DNA from: Bin80 sp964291275
GTDB lineage: Bacteria > Bacteroidota > Rhodothermia > Rhodothermales > Bin80
Assembly: GCA_964291275.2 (NCBI GenBank)
Contig: OZ219799.1
Location: 1,984,001-2,048,000 of the forward strand
Reading direction: 5' to 3'
Length of the DNA: 64,000 nt
Shown: one piece after another, positions 37,106 through 45,463 of the stretch
How the letters are laid out: every line of letters starts with the position of its first letter
How positions within the stretch are numbered: the stretch's first letter is position 1
Made by a program: the position numbers and the translations under genes
Notes under the pieces: model-generated
Told to the model about the DNA's origin: nothing
The model's database searches: none
What the model saw: the letters and a program-made list of their open reading frames with translations, nothing else

Positions 37106-37684
37106 ATGACAATGAATCGGAAGATGTACGAACTCACGTACATCCTCACCTCGGTGCTCTCGAGCGAACAGACCGCAGAGGTAGTTGTTCGGGTGAACGA
37201 GATAATCGAAAGTGCCGGAGGCTCAATCAGTGAGGTTGACGAGTGGGGAGCACGCAAGCTCGCGTACCCTGTAGACAAGAAAAAGAACGGTTACTACGTC
37301 AACATCTATTTTGAGGGTCCTGGTACATTGATTCCACGCATCGAACGGGCGCTCACCATTGACGACAATGTTTTGCGCTCGTTAATTTTGGTGATGGACA
37401 AGAGCATGGTAGTCCACTACAATGCGAGCAGAGCGGGCAGGCAGGTTGCGGCTGAAACTCAAGAGAAAGCTGAGAAAGCTGAGACAGCCATTGTCGGATC
37501 GCCCCGGAGGTATATTGACTATAAGGAGACCGACTACCTGAAGCGCTTTGTAAACGAGCAAGGCAAGATGCTTCCTAGGCGAGTTTTGGATGTTCCTGCA
37601 AAAAAACAGCGGGCTATTGCTAGGGCTGTCAAGCGCGCACGGCATCTTGCTTTGATGCCTTATGTTGCCGATTCGGTGCGCTAA
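37106..37684 (+). CDS. rpsF-rpsR: Fused ribosomal proteins S6 and S18 (bS6-bS18)
   Basis: A single uninterrupted 192-codon frame. Residues about 5-105 are bS6 (YELTYILTSVLSSEQTAEVV, DEWGARKLAYPVDKKKNGYY, VLRSLILVMDKSM). A charged Ala/Glu/Lys linker (about 106-128) leads into bS18 at about 129-189 (YIDYKETDYLKRFVNEQGKM, LPRRV, AVKRARHLALMPYVAD). The usual basic, Cys-containing N-terminal tail of S18 is missing and replaced by the S6-derived linker. S6 and S18 bind each other on the 30S platform, so the fusion joins natural partners. There is no separate rpsR or ssb between this gene and rplI. An ATG at 37112 is an alternative start. Confidence 0.9.
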   Translation: MTMNRKMYELTYILTSVLSSEQTAEVVVRVNEIIESAGGSISEVDEWGARKLAYPVDKKKNGYYVNIYFEGPGTLIPRIERALTIDDNVLRSLILVMDKSMVVHYNASRAGRQVAAETQEKAEKAETAIVGSPRRYIDYKETDYLKRFVNEQGKMLPRRVLDVPAKKQRAIARAVKRARHLALMPYVADSVR

Positions 37685-37717
37685 GTATAAATTGAACTAC
37701 CTTAAGGATTGTATGCG

Positions 37718-38173
37718 ATGAAGGTAATACTCTTGAACGACGTTAAGAACCTTGGTAGTGAGGGAGATGTCGTGAGTGTGAAGAACGGGTATGGGCGCAA
37801 TTGGCTCATTCCCCAGGGTCTGGCGCAGATGGCCACCCCCGGTGTCGTTAGAGCGCTGGAGGATCAGATGCGTCAGCAAGCGAGACGTCGCGCCCAGGAG
37901 CGCAATAATGCGGAGGAGATTCGGAATCAATTGGAGAGTGTGGTAGTCAAGGTCGAAGCCAAGGTGGGTGCGGAGAACCGAATTTTTGGTACAATTACTC
38001 CCCAGCAGGTTGCCCTTGGATTGGCACTGCAAGGCTTCAACATTGACCGCCGCACCATTACCCTCAATGAGGACATCAAAGTCCTTGGTGAATATAAAGC
38101 GACGATCAAGTTACATACGGAAGTGCATGCTGAACTCGGTGTGCATGTGGTTCCGGCCGGTAGCCTATCCTAG
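37718..38173 (+). CDS. rplI: 50S ribosomal protein L9
   Basis: 151 residues from the ATG at 37718. The N-terminal RNA-binding domain has the L9 signature (MKVILLNDVKNLGSEGDVV, then VKNGYGRNWLIPQGLA). A long connecting helix follows at 45-80, and the C-terminal domain has FGTITPQQVA. It follows the S6-S18 fusion by 33 bases, retaining the rpsF-rpsR-rplI order. The start of dsbD overlaps its 3' end. Confidence 0.96.
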   Translation: MKVILLNDVKNLGSEGDVVSVKNGYGRNWLIPQGLAQMATPGVVRALEDQMRQQARRRAQERNNAEEIRNQLESVVVKVEAKVGAENRIFGTITPQQVALGLALQGFNIDRRTITLNEDIKVLGEYKATIKLHTEVHAELGVHVVPAGSLS

Positions 38174-40073
38174 ACGAGCTGCCCCGTTCTTGATCCTGCT
38201 TCTGTGGTCGCTGGCAACCGTCAGTGACGTAATGTCCCAGTCTACCGTGTCGTGGTTGACTATGGCGGAGTATCACGGCGAGCTTGCACGAATAGTTTTC
38301 GAAGGCAACCTGCCTCCGAGTGATCCAGCAGGAGGAGCATGGCGAATGTATGCACTGGACTCTCCTCCACCCAGCCGAGCACTGAAAGTACAATTTGGAT
38401 CCTTGCCTGCTGGACTGACAGCATTAGATTCATTGCGTCAGGTTGAGGTGCAATCGGGGTTTGACCCCTATTTCGACAAGGTCGTTACTTATTTCCAGGG
38501 GCGGGCACTTGTTTGGGCAGACTACGCGATAGGTCCGGGTTTTCCTGGCGGAGAAGTCCATGGCAGCATTGGATTCATGATCTGCAACAACCTGATCTGT
38601 CAGCCACCGGACTCTATTGATTTTACGGCAGCTTTCACCGAAGCAGCAGATCCGTTGGGGAGTGTTCCAATTGCAACGGTTGCGCCGATAGAATTGTCCA
38701 ATTCAGCCGATTTACCCAGCATTGAGGATCTGCCTGCTTCCGACATGGAGTCAAGTGACTCATCCGGGTTATTCGGTTTTTTGCTTTTGGCTATTGGGGC
38801 AGGTTTTGGGGCATTGCTCATGCCATGTGTTTACCCTATGATTCCACTCACGGTCTCATACTTCGCACGGCATGCTCAGGGAACACCGTTGCGTATGGCC
38901 TTGCTGTATGGCTTAGCTATTGTAGTAACTTTTACTGGCTTAGGCGTAGCTCTTTCGTTTCTTTTAGGCAGTGCAGGTACCCAAATCGTGGCTGCAAATC
39001 CCTGGGTTAATCTCATTATAGCGACGGCTTTTCTGATATTCGGGTTGTCGTTATTGGGCTTATTCAGTATCAGACTGCCGTCTACCCTCGTAAATTGGTT
39101 TGATCGCAAAGGGAGAGAGCGTCAGGACTATGTTGGTGTTTTCTTCATGGGGCTGGCGCTTACACTCGTGTCATTTACATGCACCGTACCATTTGTAGGT
39201 CTATTACTTCCGAGTATCGTCTCGGGGGGCTGGTTTTACGGAATACTAGGGATGTGTACGTTCAGTATGACGTTTGCACTTCCATTCGTGGCATTTGCAT
39301 GTTTCCCCAGAGCTTTGAAGGCACTCCCAGGCAGTGGGGGCTGGATGCGAGAGGTTGCAATCATTTTCGGTTTTATAGAAATTGCAGCTGCAATCAAGTT
39401 TTTCTCCAATGTCGACCTGGTTTGGGGCCTTGGACTGATCGACAGGTCGCTGGCGATAGCATTCTGGGTGGTACTGGCTGCATTGGCAGGGCTCTATCTA
39501 ATTGGGCATTTGCGGTTATCGCCCGACAGTACGAGTTCACGTATTGGTGCAGGGAGACTTTTGTTTGGGATTCTGTTTTTAGGGCTGGCAGTTTATATGC
39601 TGCCTGGTCTGTTTGGAGGGCGACTTGGACGACTGGATGCATATCTGCCACCGCGCGGGCCGGATGAAGTTGTAATGGGTTCTTTTGATGTCGGGGTTCG
39701 GCATGAGTGGATAACAGACGACTTGCCGGGTGCATTTTCGGAAGCTACCTTTCGCGACCAACCGCTATTTATCGACTTTTCTGGCTACACCTGCACGAAC
39801 TGTAGAGAGATGGAAGTAAATGTATTTGAGCGTGGAGAGGTAAGTAAGCTGTTGGCGAGTGATTTTATATTGAGCCGGCTATATACAGATGGTCCGGAGG
39901 GGCGGGAATTTCAGACCTTCCAGGAAAACCTGACCGGGACCCGTGCCCTTCCCACGTATGCGATCGTAGATGGAAGGAGGCCAGATCAACCACTGATACA
40001 GTTGAGTGGTGTAGTGTCATCCGAGAGGTTTGTAGCTTTCCTGCGTCAGGGGTTGACAGAATATGCGGATTGA
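38145..40073 (+). CDS. dsbD: Thiol:disulfide interchange protein DsbD
   Basis: About 642 residues, taking the ATG at 38145 (overlapping rplI by 29 bases) because it leads directly into a signal peptide. The N-terminal periplasmic domain has the alpha-type cysteine pair in CNNLICQPP. The membrane domain has eight or so helices with LMPCVYPMIPLTVSYF and SFTCTVPFVGLLLPS, each with one of the reactive cysteines. The C-terminal thioredoxin domain has CTNC in DFSGYTCTNCREMEV. DsbD carries electrons from cytoplasmic thioredoxin to periplasmic disulfide isomerases and cytochrome-maturation proteins. All three cysteine pairs are intact. Confidence 0.9.
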   Translation: MWFRPVAYPRRAAPFLILLLWSLATVSDVMSQSTVSWLTMAEYHGELARIVFEGNLPPSDPAGGAWRMYALDSPPPSRALKVQFGSLPAGLTALDSLRQVEVQSGFDPYFDKVVTYFQGRALVWADYAIGPGFPGGEVHGSIGFMICNNLICQPPDSIDFTAAFTEAADPLGSVPIATVAPIELSNSADLPSIEDLPASDMESSDSSGLFGFLLLAIGAGFGALLMPCVYPMIPLTVSYFARHAQGTPLRMALLYGLAIVVTFTGLGVALSFLLGSAGTQIVAANPWVNLIIATAFLIFGLSLLGLFSIRLPSTLVNWFDRKGRERQDYVGVFFMGLALTLVSFTCTVPFVGLLLPSIVSGGWFYGILGMCTFSMTFALPFVAFACFPRALKALPGSGGWMREVAIIFGFIEIAAAIKFFSNVDLVWGLGLIDRSLAIAFWVVLAALAGLYLIGHLRLSPDSTSSRIGAGRLLFGILFLGLAVYMLPGLFGGRLGRLDAYLPPRGPDEVVMGSFDVGVRHEWITDDLPGAFSEATFRDQPLFIDFSGYTCTNCREMEVNVFERGEVSKLLASDFILSRLYTDGPEGREFQTFQENLTGTRALPTYAIVDGRRPDQPLIQLSGVVSSERFVAFLRQGLTEYAD

Positions 40074-40152
40074 GTTGTGGATGGTGATATATAGGAATCA
40101 GGGATAAGGCTGTGTTGCCGTCCCCGATTATTGCACGTTGGTGTTTAATAGC

Positions 40153-41619
40153 ATGGAGTTTTTCTGGTATGATTATGAAACCTGGGGTAAGAATGTGCGA
40201 CGAGATCGCATCGTACAGTTTGGCGGAGTGAGGACAGATGAGGAATTAGTAGAGCTCGGGCCTCCAATTCAGCTCAAGTGTAAGCCTGGATTAGATTGTC
40301 CCATTGGACCGGGAGCAGTTAACGTTCATGGGATCATGCCTCTGGAAGCTCACAAAGAGGGGCTGCTGGAAGGAGAGTTTGCCAAGCGGATCCATGCTGA
40401 ACTGAGCAAGAAAGGTACATGCAGTGTGGCATACAACGGGATGAGCTTTGATCATGAGATGACCAGGTTACTCTTCTATCGTAATCTGCGTGATCCTTAT
40501 GCATGGGCGTGGAAAGATGGAAACACGATTTGGGATACCATGGAGCTGATGCGGGCGGCTTTTCTTTTAAGACCGGAAGCACTTAAACACTGGCCACAAA
40601 AGAGTAATGGGCAACCATCCTTTAAACTAGAGGCGCTGTCAATTGAAAACCTGAACAGTCGGTTACCAGGATCATCTCACGATGCAGTGGCAGATGCGGT
40701 TGACATGTTAGCAATGGCGAGACTTGTACGTGAACGGGCTCGTGATCTATGGGAGTATGCGTTTGGGTTACGTTTTAAGAAGACGGTCCAAGATATCATG
40801 AGTACAACTGAGCCAGTACTTCATGTAGTCGGAAAAATTGACACGAGCCGACATTGCGCTACTTTACTGACTCCCTTGGATTATCGGCATCGCAATGATA
40901 TTTATGGCTTCGATTTATCAAATGATCCAAGACCTTTACTGAAACCATACGAACAGTGGACGCCAGAGGACAAGCGCACAGCCTGGCGCTCTATTCGATC
41001 GTTCAAGTGCAATCAATCCCCCTTTGTATGTGAGTGGTCAAATGTGCCAAATTTACTTTCACGTGGACTGACTATCAGCGATATTTTGGCAAAGATGCAA
41101 CTGAGTGAAACCGAAATTCAAGCACGCCATGAAATGCTTCAAGAGCATGCTGCATGTGAACGGCAGCACGCTCTTCATCAGTATCTCAAATATGAGGCAG
41201 CTGCGACGAAAGTTCGGTATTCTTACCAGCTGGATCCAGATGAAGCTATATACGATGACTTCTTTTCTGATGAGGACGAATTCCTGATGAACCAGGTTCT
41301 GCGGGAGGGTCCAAACTTTGATTGGCGTACAGTCCTATCAAACGATCGACGTGTTGAGCCATTGATTTTCAGGTATATCGCACGAAATTTTCCAGAGACC
41401 TTGGATGAAGCTGGGAAAAAACGATGGGAAGCTTATTGTCGAGCGCGGCAGTTGGTGCAAAGGGAGCGACGTCGAGTAACTTCAGACCAAGTGTTCAGTT
41501 ATGAATTAAGGGACAGTATGGAGCCCTTGGGGGGTCTAAATGAGACTCAAATCCAAGAGCTAACGCGATGGCAGGATCGGGTCAGGGAGGTATTGATGCC
41601 AGAAAAGTATGAATCATAG
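40153..41619 (+). CDS. sbcB: Exodeoxyribonuclease I
   Basis: About 488 residues from the ATG at 40153. It is a DEDDh 3'-5' exonuclease degrading single-stranded DNA, acting in mismatch repair and recombination. Exo I is FWYDYETWG (Asp, Glu), Exo II is AYNGMSFDHEMTRLLFYRN and Exo III is GSSHDAVADAVDMLAMARL. These are followed by the SH3-like region (VLHVVGKIDTSRHCATLLTP) and the C-terminal helical domain, giving full ExoI length. ExoI of this type is best known from Gammaproteobacteria, so its presence suggests transfer. It is a stand-alone gene after dsbD. Confidence 0.9.
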   Translation: MEFFWYDYETWGKNVRRDRIVQFGGVRTDEELVELGPPIQLKCKPGLDCPIGPGAVNVHGIMPLEAHKEGLLEGEFAKRIHAELSKKGTCSVAYNGMSFDHEMTRLLFYRNLRDPYAWAWKDGNTIWDTMELMRAAFLLRPEALKHWPQKSNGQPSFKLEALSIENLNSRLPGSSHDAVADAVDMLAMARLVRERARDLWEYAFGLRFKKTVQDIMSTTEPVLHVVGKIDTSRHCATLLTPLDYRHRNDIYGFDLSNDPRPLLKPYEQWTPEDKRTAWRSIRSFKCNQSPFVCEWSNVPNLLSRGLTISDILAKMQLSETEIQARHEMLQEHAACERQHALHQYLKYEAAATKVRYSYQLDPDEAIYDDFFSDEDEFLMNQVLREGPNFDWRTVLSNDRRVEPLIFRYIARNFPETLDEAGKKRWEAYCRARQLVQRERRRVTSDQVFSYELRDSMEPLGGLNETQIQELTRWQDRVREVLMPEKYES

Positions 41620-41742
41620 AGGGGCTTGCAAAATTCCCCTTAGAAACGGAATCTTGTAGTACTCTGAGCGGTTTCGGGGCCTAAATGTATCTTTCCGGGG
41701 GGGGAGATTCACGGGTTACTTTGGCGATGAACTTGTTACGCG

Positions 41743-42930
41743 ATGGCTAAGATGATCAATGAGCGCATGAACCGCCCGGTCTTCGGCACACTAGTCTCGA
41801 CGTGTCTAGTGCTTTCATATCTGCTTCCGGCTTATGCCTACGGTACGCAGTCAGGGAAGATAGTAGCACAGCATCCAACACCCGAGAACCTCCCGGAGGT
41901 GACTGATTCGCAATTCATATTGCGTGAGATCCCGGGGCTGACCTTCATTGACGAGCAAAGTCACGAGAAAATTACGATTGGTGTGGAAGAAGGAGAGTTT
42001 CATGAAATGTTCGGTTTCGTCAGTGATCTGGCAGTACCCGGTGACGGAACTGTGCTTGTCTTGGACCGCATCAACAGCGAAGTACGCGTCTTCGACTATG
42101 GAGGAATCCTGCTCGCGACTTTTGGCAGATTGGGAGAGGGTCCGGGGGAGTTCCGGGAAGAGCCGAACCGAATTTCCATTACCGATCACGGGAAATCGGT
42201 TTTCGTGCTGGAGCAATTCGGGAGAACCGCTTCGGTGTTTGATCGCCTAGATTTGTCCACGTTTGCACCGAAAGTGAATTCTGTCCCGAACGTGCTATCC
42301 TTCAGTGGGTGCGCAATGAATGGGCACTATTGGGTCTTCGGGTACGATCCAGCCAAGGAGGGTGTGCTTCACAAATTTGGTTACGAGGGTCAGCACGTTG
42401 CCACGTTTGCGGAGCGCTACAAGGCAGCCAGTGAGAGAGCGTCGTCCCGTTTGTCATTCTACGGTGCCGTAGCCTGCAGTGAAGCCCACGGCATCGTCGC
42501 CCTGAATAGGGTATGGGCGCCCGTCATCACGGGATACAGGGATAATGGCGAGATCGCGTGGCATGTGAAGTTTGCCGACATTGACGTCAAATATATTCCG
42601 GAGTATGAGGATGGCAAACGGGGTCTCTCGCATCCTTACGAACTTGGTCAGCGCCGGTTTGATTACTTGTTCACTGATCCGGCGGGAGACGTTTACGTGC
42701 AGTACACAACAATATCGGCAGGGGACGCCCTCGATCGCAGGTCAGACCGCGGCCCTTTGTTCAAGGTAGATGCCGCGACAGGACTGGGGACGTACTTGGG
42801 CATTGCGCCGAAACTATCTGGTTTTGACGCCGGCTATGGATTCTCGGTAATCAATTTACCATTTCCGCATGTGGTCATATACAGGCCTAGGGAGGGAACC
42901 AACCGCGACGGGCAATCTCATCGCAGGTAA
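41743..42930 (+). CDS. Secreted 6-bladed beta-propeller protein
   Basis: 395 residues. A signal peptide (about 1-33, hydrophobic LVSTCLVLSYLLPAYA) precedes a TolB/NHL-like six-bladed propeller: DLAVPGDGTVLVLDRINSEV followed by FDYGGILLATFGRLGEGPGEF is the typical blade 1-2 pattern, and blade-like units recur to about residue 375. Such proteins are usually periplasmic or surface-exposed binding scaffolds of unknown partner. It begins an accessory patch with a broken Calx-beta gene and a toxin-antitoxin pair downstream. Confidence 0.75.
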   Translation: MAKMINERMNRPVFGTLVSTCLVLSYLLPAYAYGTQSGKIVAQHPTPENLPEVTDSQFILREIPGLTFIDEQSHEKITIGVEEGEFHEMFGFVSDLAVPGDGTVLVLDRINSEVRVFDYGGILLATFGRLGEGPGEFREEPNRISITDHGKSVFVLEQFGRTASVFDRLDLSTFAPKVNSVPNVLSFSGCAMNGHYWVFGYDPAKEGVLHKFGYEGQHVATFAERYKAASERASSRLSFYGAVACSEAHGIVALNRVWAPVITGYRDNGEIAWHVKFADIDVKYIPEYEDGKRGLSHPYELGQRRFDYLFTDPAGDVYVQYTTISAGDALDRRSDRGPLFKVDAATGLGTYLGIAPKLSGFDAGYGFSVINLPFPHVVIYRPREGTNRDGQSHRR

Positions 42931-43200
42931 GACGAACCCCCGCCGTTCGATAGTGCAACGTGGAGCAAATCGTTCGGTCAATTCGGTCGAAACCGTCCGA
43001 TTAGCTACGTGTAGGTTGAAATGATGGGTTGCTGGAAGATGTGGGGAAGAGGATGTCATCGTCCCTTGCAATCTGAATCAGAAACGGCCTAGTCAACTGG
43101 TCACGACCTGGATTCAATGCTTGCCAGCCGACCGTAACCGGCCCTTCGGCGCTATGAGCATGATTGGGGACAATGACGGGATGCCGCTTTTCGGGTGTGT

Positions 43201-43559
43201 GACATCGCCGTGAGCGAGAGCGAAGCCGTCTTTGTAGCGACGCTAATGGCGCCCAGTGCGCAAGTGGTCACGACCATCTACCGATCGTCAATGGCATGAC
43301 CGAAGCGGGAGAGGACTATGTCGCAGCGGTCGGTACGCTGGAGTTTGCACCGAGGGAGACGCAGAAAGAGGTCCGGGTGAAGCTGCTGCGCAGCGCGCGG
43401 GACTGGCTCGCGGAGACATTTCTTCTGGCATTGGGAACAGCCTCGAATGCAGGAATGCAGAATATCATTTCAACAGCAACCATCGTGGAGGACGAGTCCG
43501 TGGAGCAGGGCGTGCGTGCGGCGTATCTTTCGCGGGTTGAAGATAGAATGAACACTTGA
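43201..43559 (+). pseudogene. Calx-beta domain protein remnant (frameshifted)
   Basis: One frame reads AVSESEAVFVATLMAPSAQV, the first half of a Calx-beta domain. The second half continues in another frame from about 43290 (TEAGEDYVAAVGTLEFAPRE, then TATIVEDE). The expected consensus (xGTAxAGxDY...GTLxFxxGE) is thus split by a frameshift near 43285. Calx-beta repeats occur in large secreted adhesin-like proteins. Only one domain survives; the surrounding 42931-43200 has no recognisable gene, so this is a leftover of a larger, deleted gene. Confidence 0.65.
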
Positions 43560-43567
43560 ATTTTATG

Positions 43568-43614
43568 ATCGTACTCATTATATTTGTCCTAAGGACAAAT
43601 ATAATGAGTACGAT
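43568..43614. promoter_or_regulatory. Near-perfect 47-bp palindrome: probable AbiEi operator
   Basis: Two perfectly complementary 23-base arms (43568-43590 and 43592-43614) are separated by a single A. The centre is GTCCTAAGGAC. It ends 9 bases before the abiEi start codon and contains a TATAAT (43600-43605), so it overlaps the likely promoter. AbiEi antitoxins are known to repress their own operon by binding inverted repeats in the promoter, which fits. As RNA it would form a very stable hairpin, so a terminator for upstream transcription is also possible. Confidence 0.7.
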
Positions 43615-43623
43615 AGGAAACAA

Positions 43624-44529
43624 ATGAACACAAATATACAGAGACCTCGAAAGATGACACGGGCGAGTCGTCATCTGGCAGGCCTCTTAGAGAAACATGG
43701 TAGACCTGTACTAACTCCGTTCGACTTCTATAGCCTTATCCGGCAGATATACCAGGAATCGCCCGAGAAAAAGCTATACTTGCGCAAAGGCGATCCAGGT
43801 ATAGACGATTATCATAGGCTGAAGCGAATCCTGATACACGCAGGTATTGTTCAGATTGATCGGGATTACAGAGCACGCATGCTTCGCATACTCACGATCT
43901 CTGACCGCCCAACGGAAGAGATCGTCTGTCTTGTAGATCCAACGTGTTATGTTTCTTATTTGTCTGCTATGGAGCGATGGGGGCTTACGAATCGCAGTCC
44001 GAAAGCCCTTATGCTATCACGGCCGGATCGCAGGACCGCACTTGATAGGTTGCGAAGGCATCGCCAAAACATACAAGGTGAATATTATGATATCGACATC
44101 TTCCCACTTCACCTCATTAATCATCCTGCTCGTGTACGGGGACAGCGCGTTCGAATGCATATGACCAAATTAGCTGGTGCCACCCTGACAGTTCGTGGTA
44201 GTAATGTTCGGATTTCTACTGTCGGTCAAACTTTTCTAGACATGCTTCAAAAACCTGATCTCTGCGGAGGAATGCCACATGTACTCGAGGTTTGGGAACA
44301 ACACGCCGAAACCCATATCGACAGCATTGTCACCGCTGTCGACACGGCTTCAAGTGGGCTTGTCAAAAGCCGCGCCGGTTATATTCTGCAGGAATATTTG
44401 GGCCTAGACCATTTCCGCATCTCAGACTGGAAAGCCTTCTCCCAGCGTGGAGGAAGCCGAAAACTGGATCCAAGTCAAGATTATGCTCCTATGTACTCAG
44501 AAACATGGATGATATCAATCAATGTCTGA
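43624..44529 (+). CDS. abiEi: AbiEi-family antitoxin / transcriptional repressor
   Basis: 301 residues. An N-terminal winged-helix domain (about 10-90, LAGLLEKHGRPVLTPFDFYS) is followed by an AbiEi C-terminal-type domain (CYVSYLSAMERWGLTNRSPK, later RISTVGQTFLDMLQKPDLCG). In type IV systems the antitoxin represses the operon and counteracts the nucleotidyltransferase toxin without stable complex formation. The stop overlaps the abiEii start by 8 bases, as in known AbiE pairs, and the large palindrome lies directly upstream. Confidence 0.85.
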   Translation: MNTNIQRPRKMTRASRHLAGLLEKHGRPVLTPFDFYSLIRQIYQESPEKKLYLRKGDPGIDDYHRLKRILIHAGIVQIDRDYRARMLRILTISDRPTEEIVCLVDPTCYVSYLSAMERWGLTNRSPKALMLSRPDRRTALDRLRRHRQNIQGEYYDIDIFPLHLINHPARVRGQRVRMHMTKLAGATLTVRGSNVRISTVGQTFLDMLQKPDLCGGMPHVLEVWEQHAETHIDSIVTAVDTASSGLVKSRAGYILQEYLGLDHFRISDWKAFSQRGGSRKLDPSQDYAPMYSETWMISINV

Positions 44530-45409
44530 GTACACAGTCGAAGTTAATGTTGCGGCATGGGTCGAAAAGGTTCGGGAGCAGCCCATTGCCTATCAACGGC
44601 GACAAACTGTGGAAATTACGCTGAATACGATTGCAATGATTGCGCCCCTGAATAGAAAATTATTTTTGAAGGGGGGACTCCTAATGGGGCTCGCGTATCA
44701 TAGTCCACGGCAAACAATGGACATCGATCTTACGGCGGCGCTTGCGCCCGAGAATAATAGTGATGAGCGAATCCGAAGACTGTTAGACGAAACATTCCCG
44801 CGTGCCGCTGCGGTACTTGGTTATGCAGACCTCATTGTTAAGACTCATTCAGTGAAATGTCGGCCTAAGAAGCCGCCGTTTGCAAATGCACAATTCCCAG
44901 CTCTGGAACTCAAGATCACTTCCGCAAAGCGGGGAACCTCCCAGGAACAGACATTGAAAGAAGGCAAAACATCCTTCACGATTGACGTGGATATCTCCTT
45001 CAATGAACCACCACTACAACAAATCCAGATTATGAAATTAACTGGTGGACAGGAGTTGTTCGCCTATAGCCTGATTGATCTTGTAGCAGAAAAATACCGG
45101 GCCATTCTGCAACAGATTCCACGCAGACGATCCCGGCCGCAAGACATCTATGATCTGAGCCGTTTGATCACCCAAGAGAAGATGGATGATGGTGTCCAAA
45201 TGAAGATTTTGGCCGCTTTGAAGGAAAAAAGCCGGGCGCGCCGGATCGAGCCAACACGGGATGCATTCGACGAGCCTGAAATAAGACGTCGATCCGGAGC
45301 CAATTGGCGATCACTAACTTTGGAGATCGATGAGGTGCCAGAATTTGATCCTTGTTTCCTGCGTGTTGCTACATTCTATCGCAATTTGCCTTGGCAAAAC
45401 GTCCCCTGA
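44522..45409 (+). CDS. abiEii: AbiEii-family nucleotidyltransferase toxin
   Basis: 295 residues of the DNA-polymerase-beta-like nucleotidyltransferase superfamily. Motif I is visible as FLKGGLLMGLAY with RQTMDIDLTA (Gly-Gly and Asp-x-Asp). The conserved lysine motif follows as LVAEKYRAILQQ, and the late RSRPQDIYDLSRL is typical of AbiEii/MenA-like toxins, some of which modify tRNA. Catalytic residues appear intact. It forms an operon with abiEi by an 8-base overlap. Such pairs act in phage defence by abortive infection or in plasmid/island stabilisation. Confidence 0.87.
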   Translation: MSEYTVEVNVAAWVEKVREQPIAYQRRQTVEITLNTIAMIAPLNRKLFLKGGLLMGLAYHSPRQTMDIDLTAALAPENNSDERIRRLLDETFPRAAAVLGYADLIVKTHSVKCRPKKPPFANAQFPALELKITSAKRGTSQEQTLKEGKTSFTIDVDISFNEPPLQQIQIMKLTGGQELFAYSLIDLVAEKYRAILQQIPRRRSRPQDIYDLSRLITQEKMDDGVQMKILAALKEKSRARRIEPTRDAFDEPEIRRRSGANWRSLTLEIDEVPEFDPCFLRVATFYRNLPWQNVP

Positions 45410-45463
45410 GTTACAGAATTTTCGCGACGCTGTCTTAGCTGGACTATCCGCAGAATCCCTATG

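Noticed and set aside
37968..38144. Long N-terminal extension of dsbD
   Set aside because: Overlaps rplI out of frame; the start at 38145 gives a proper signal peptide.
43568..43614. Palindrome as a plain transcription terminator
   Set aside because: Possible, but no T-tract follows, the upstream gene is dead, and its position over the abiEi promoter favours an operator.
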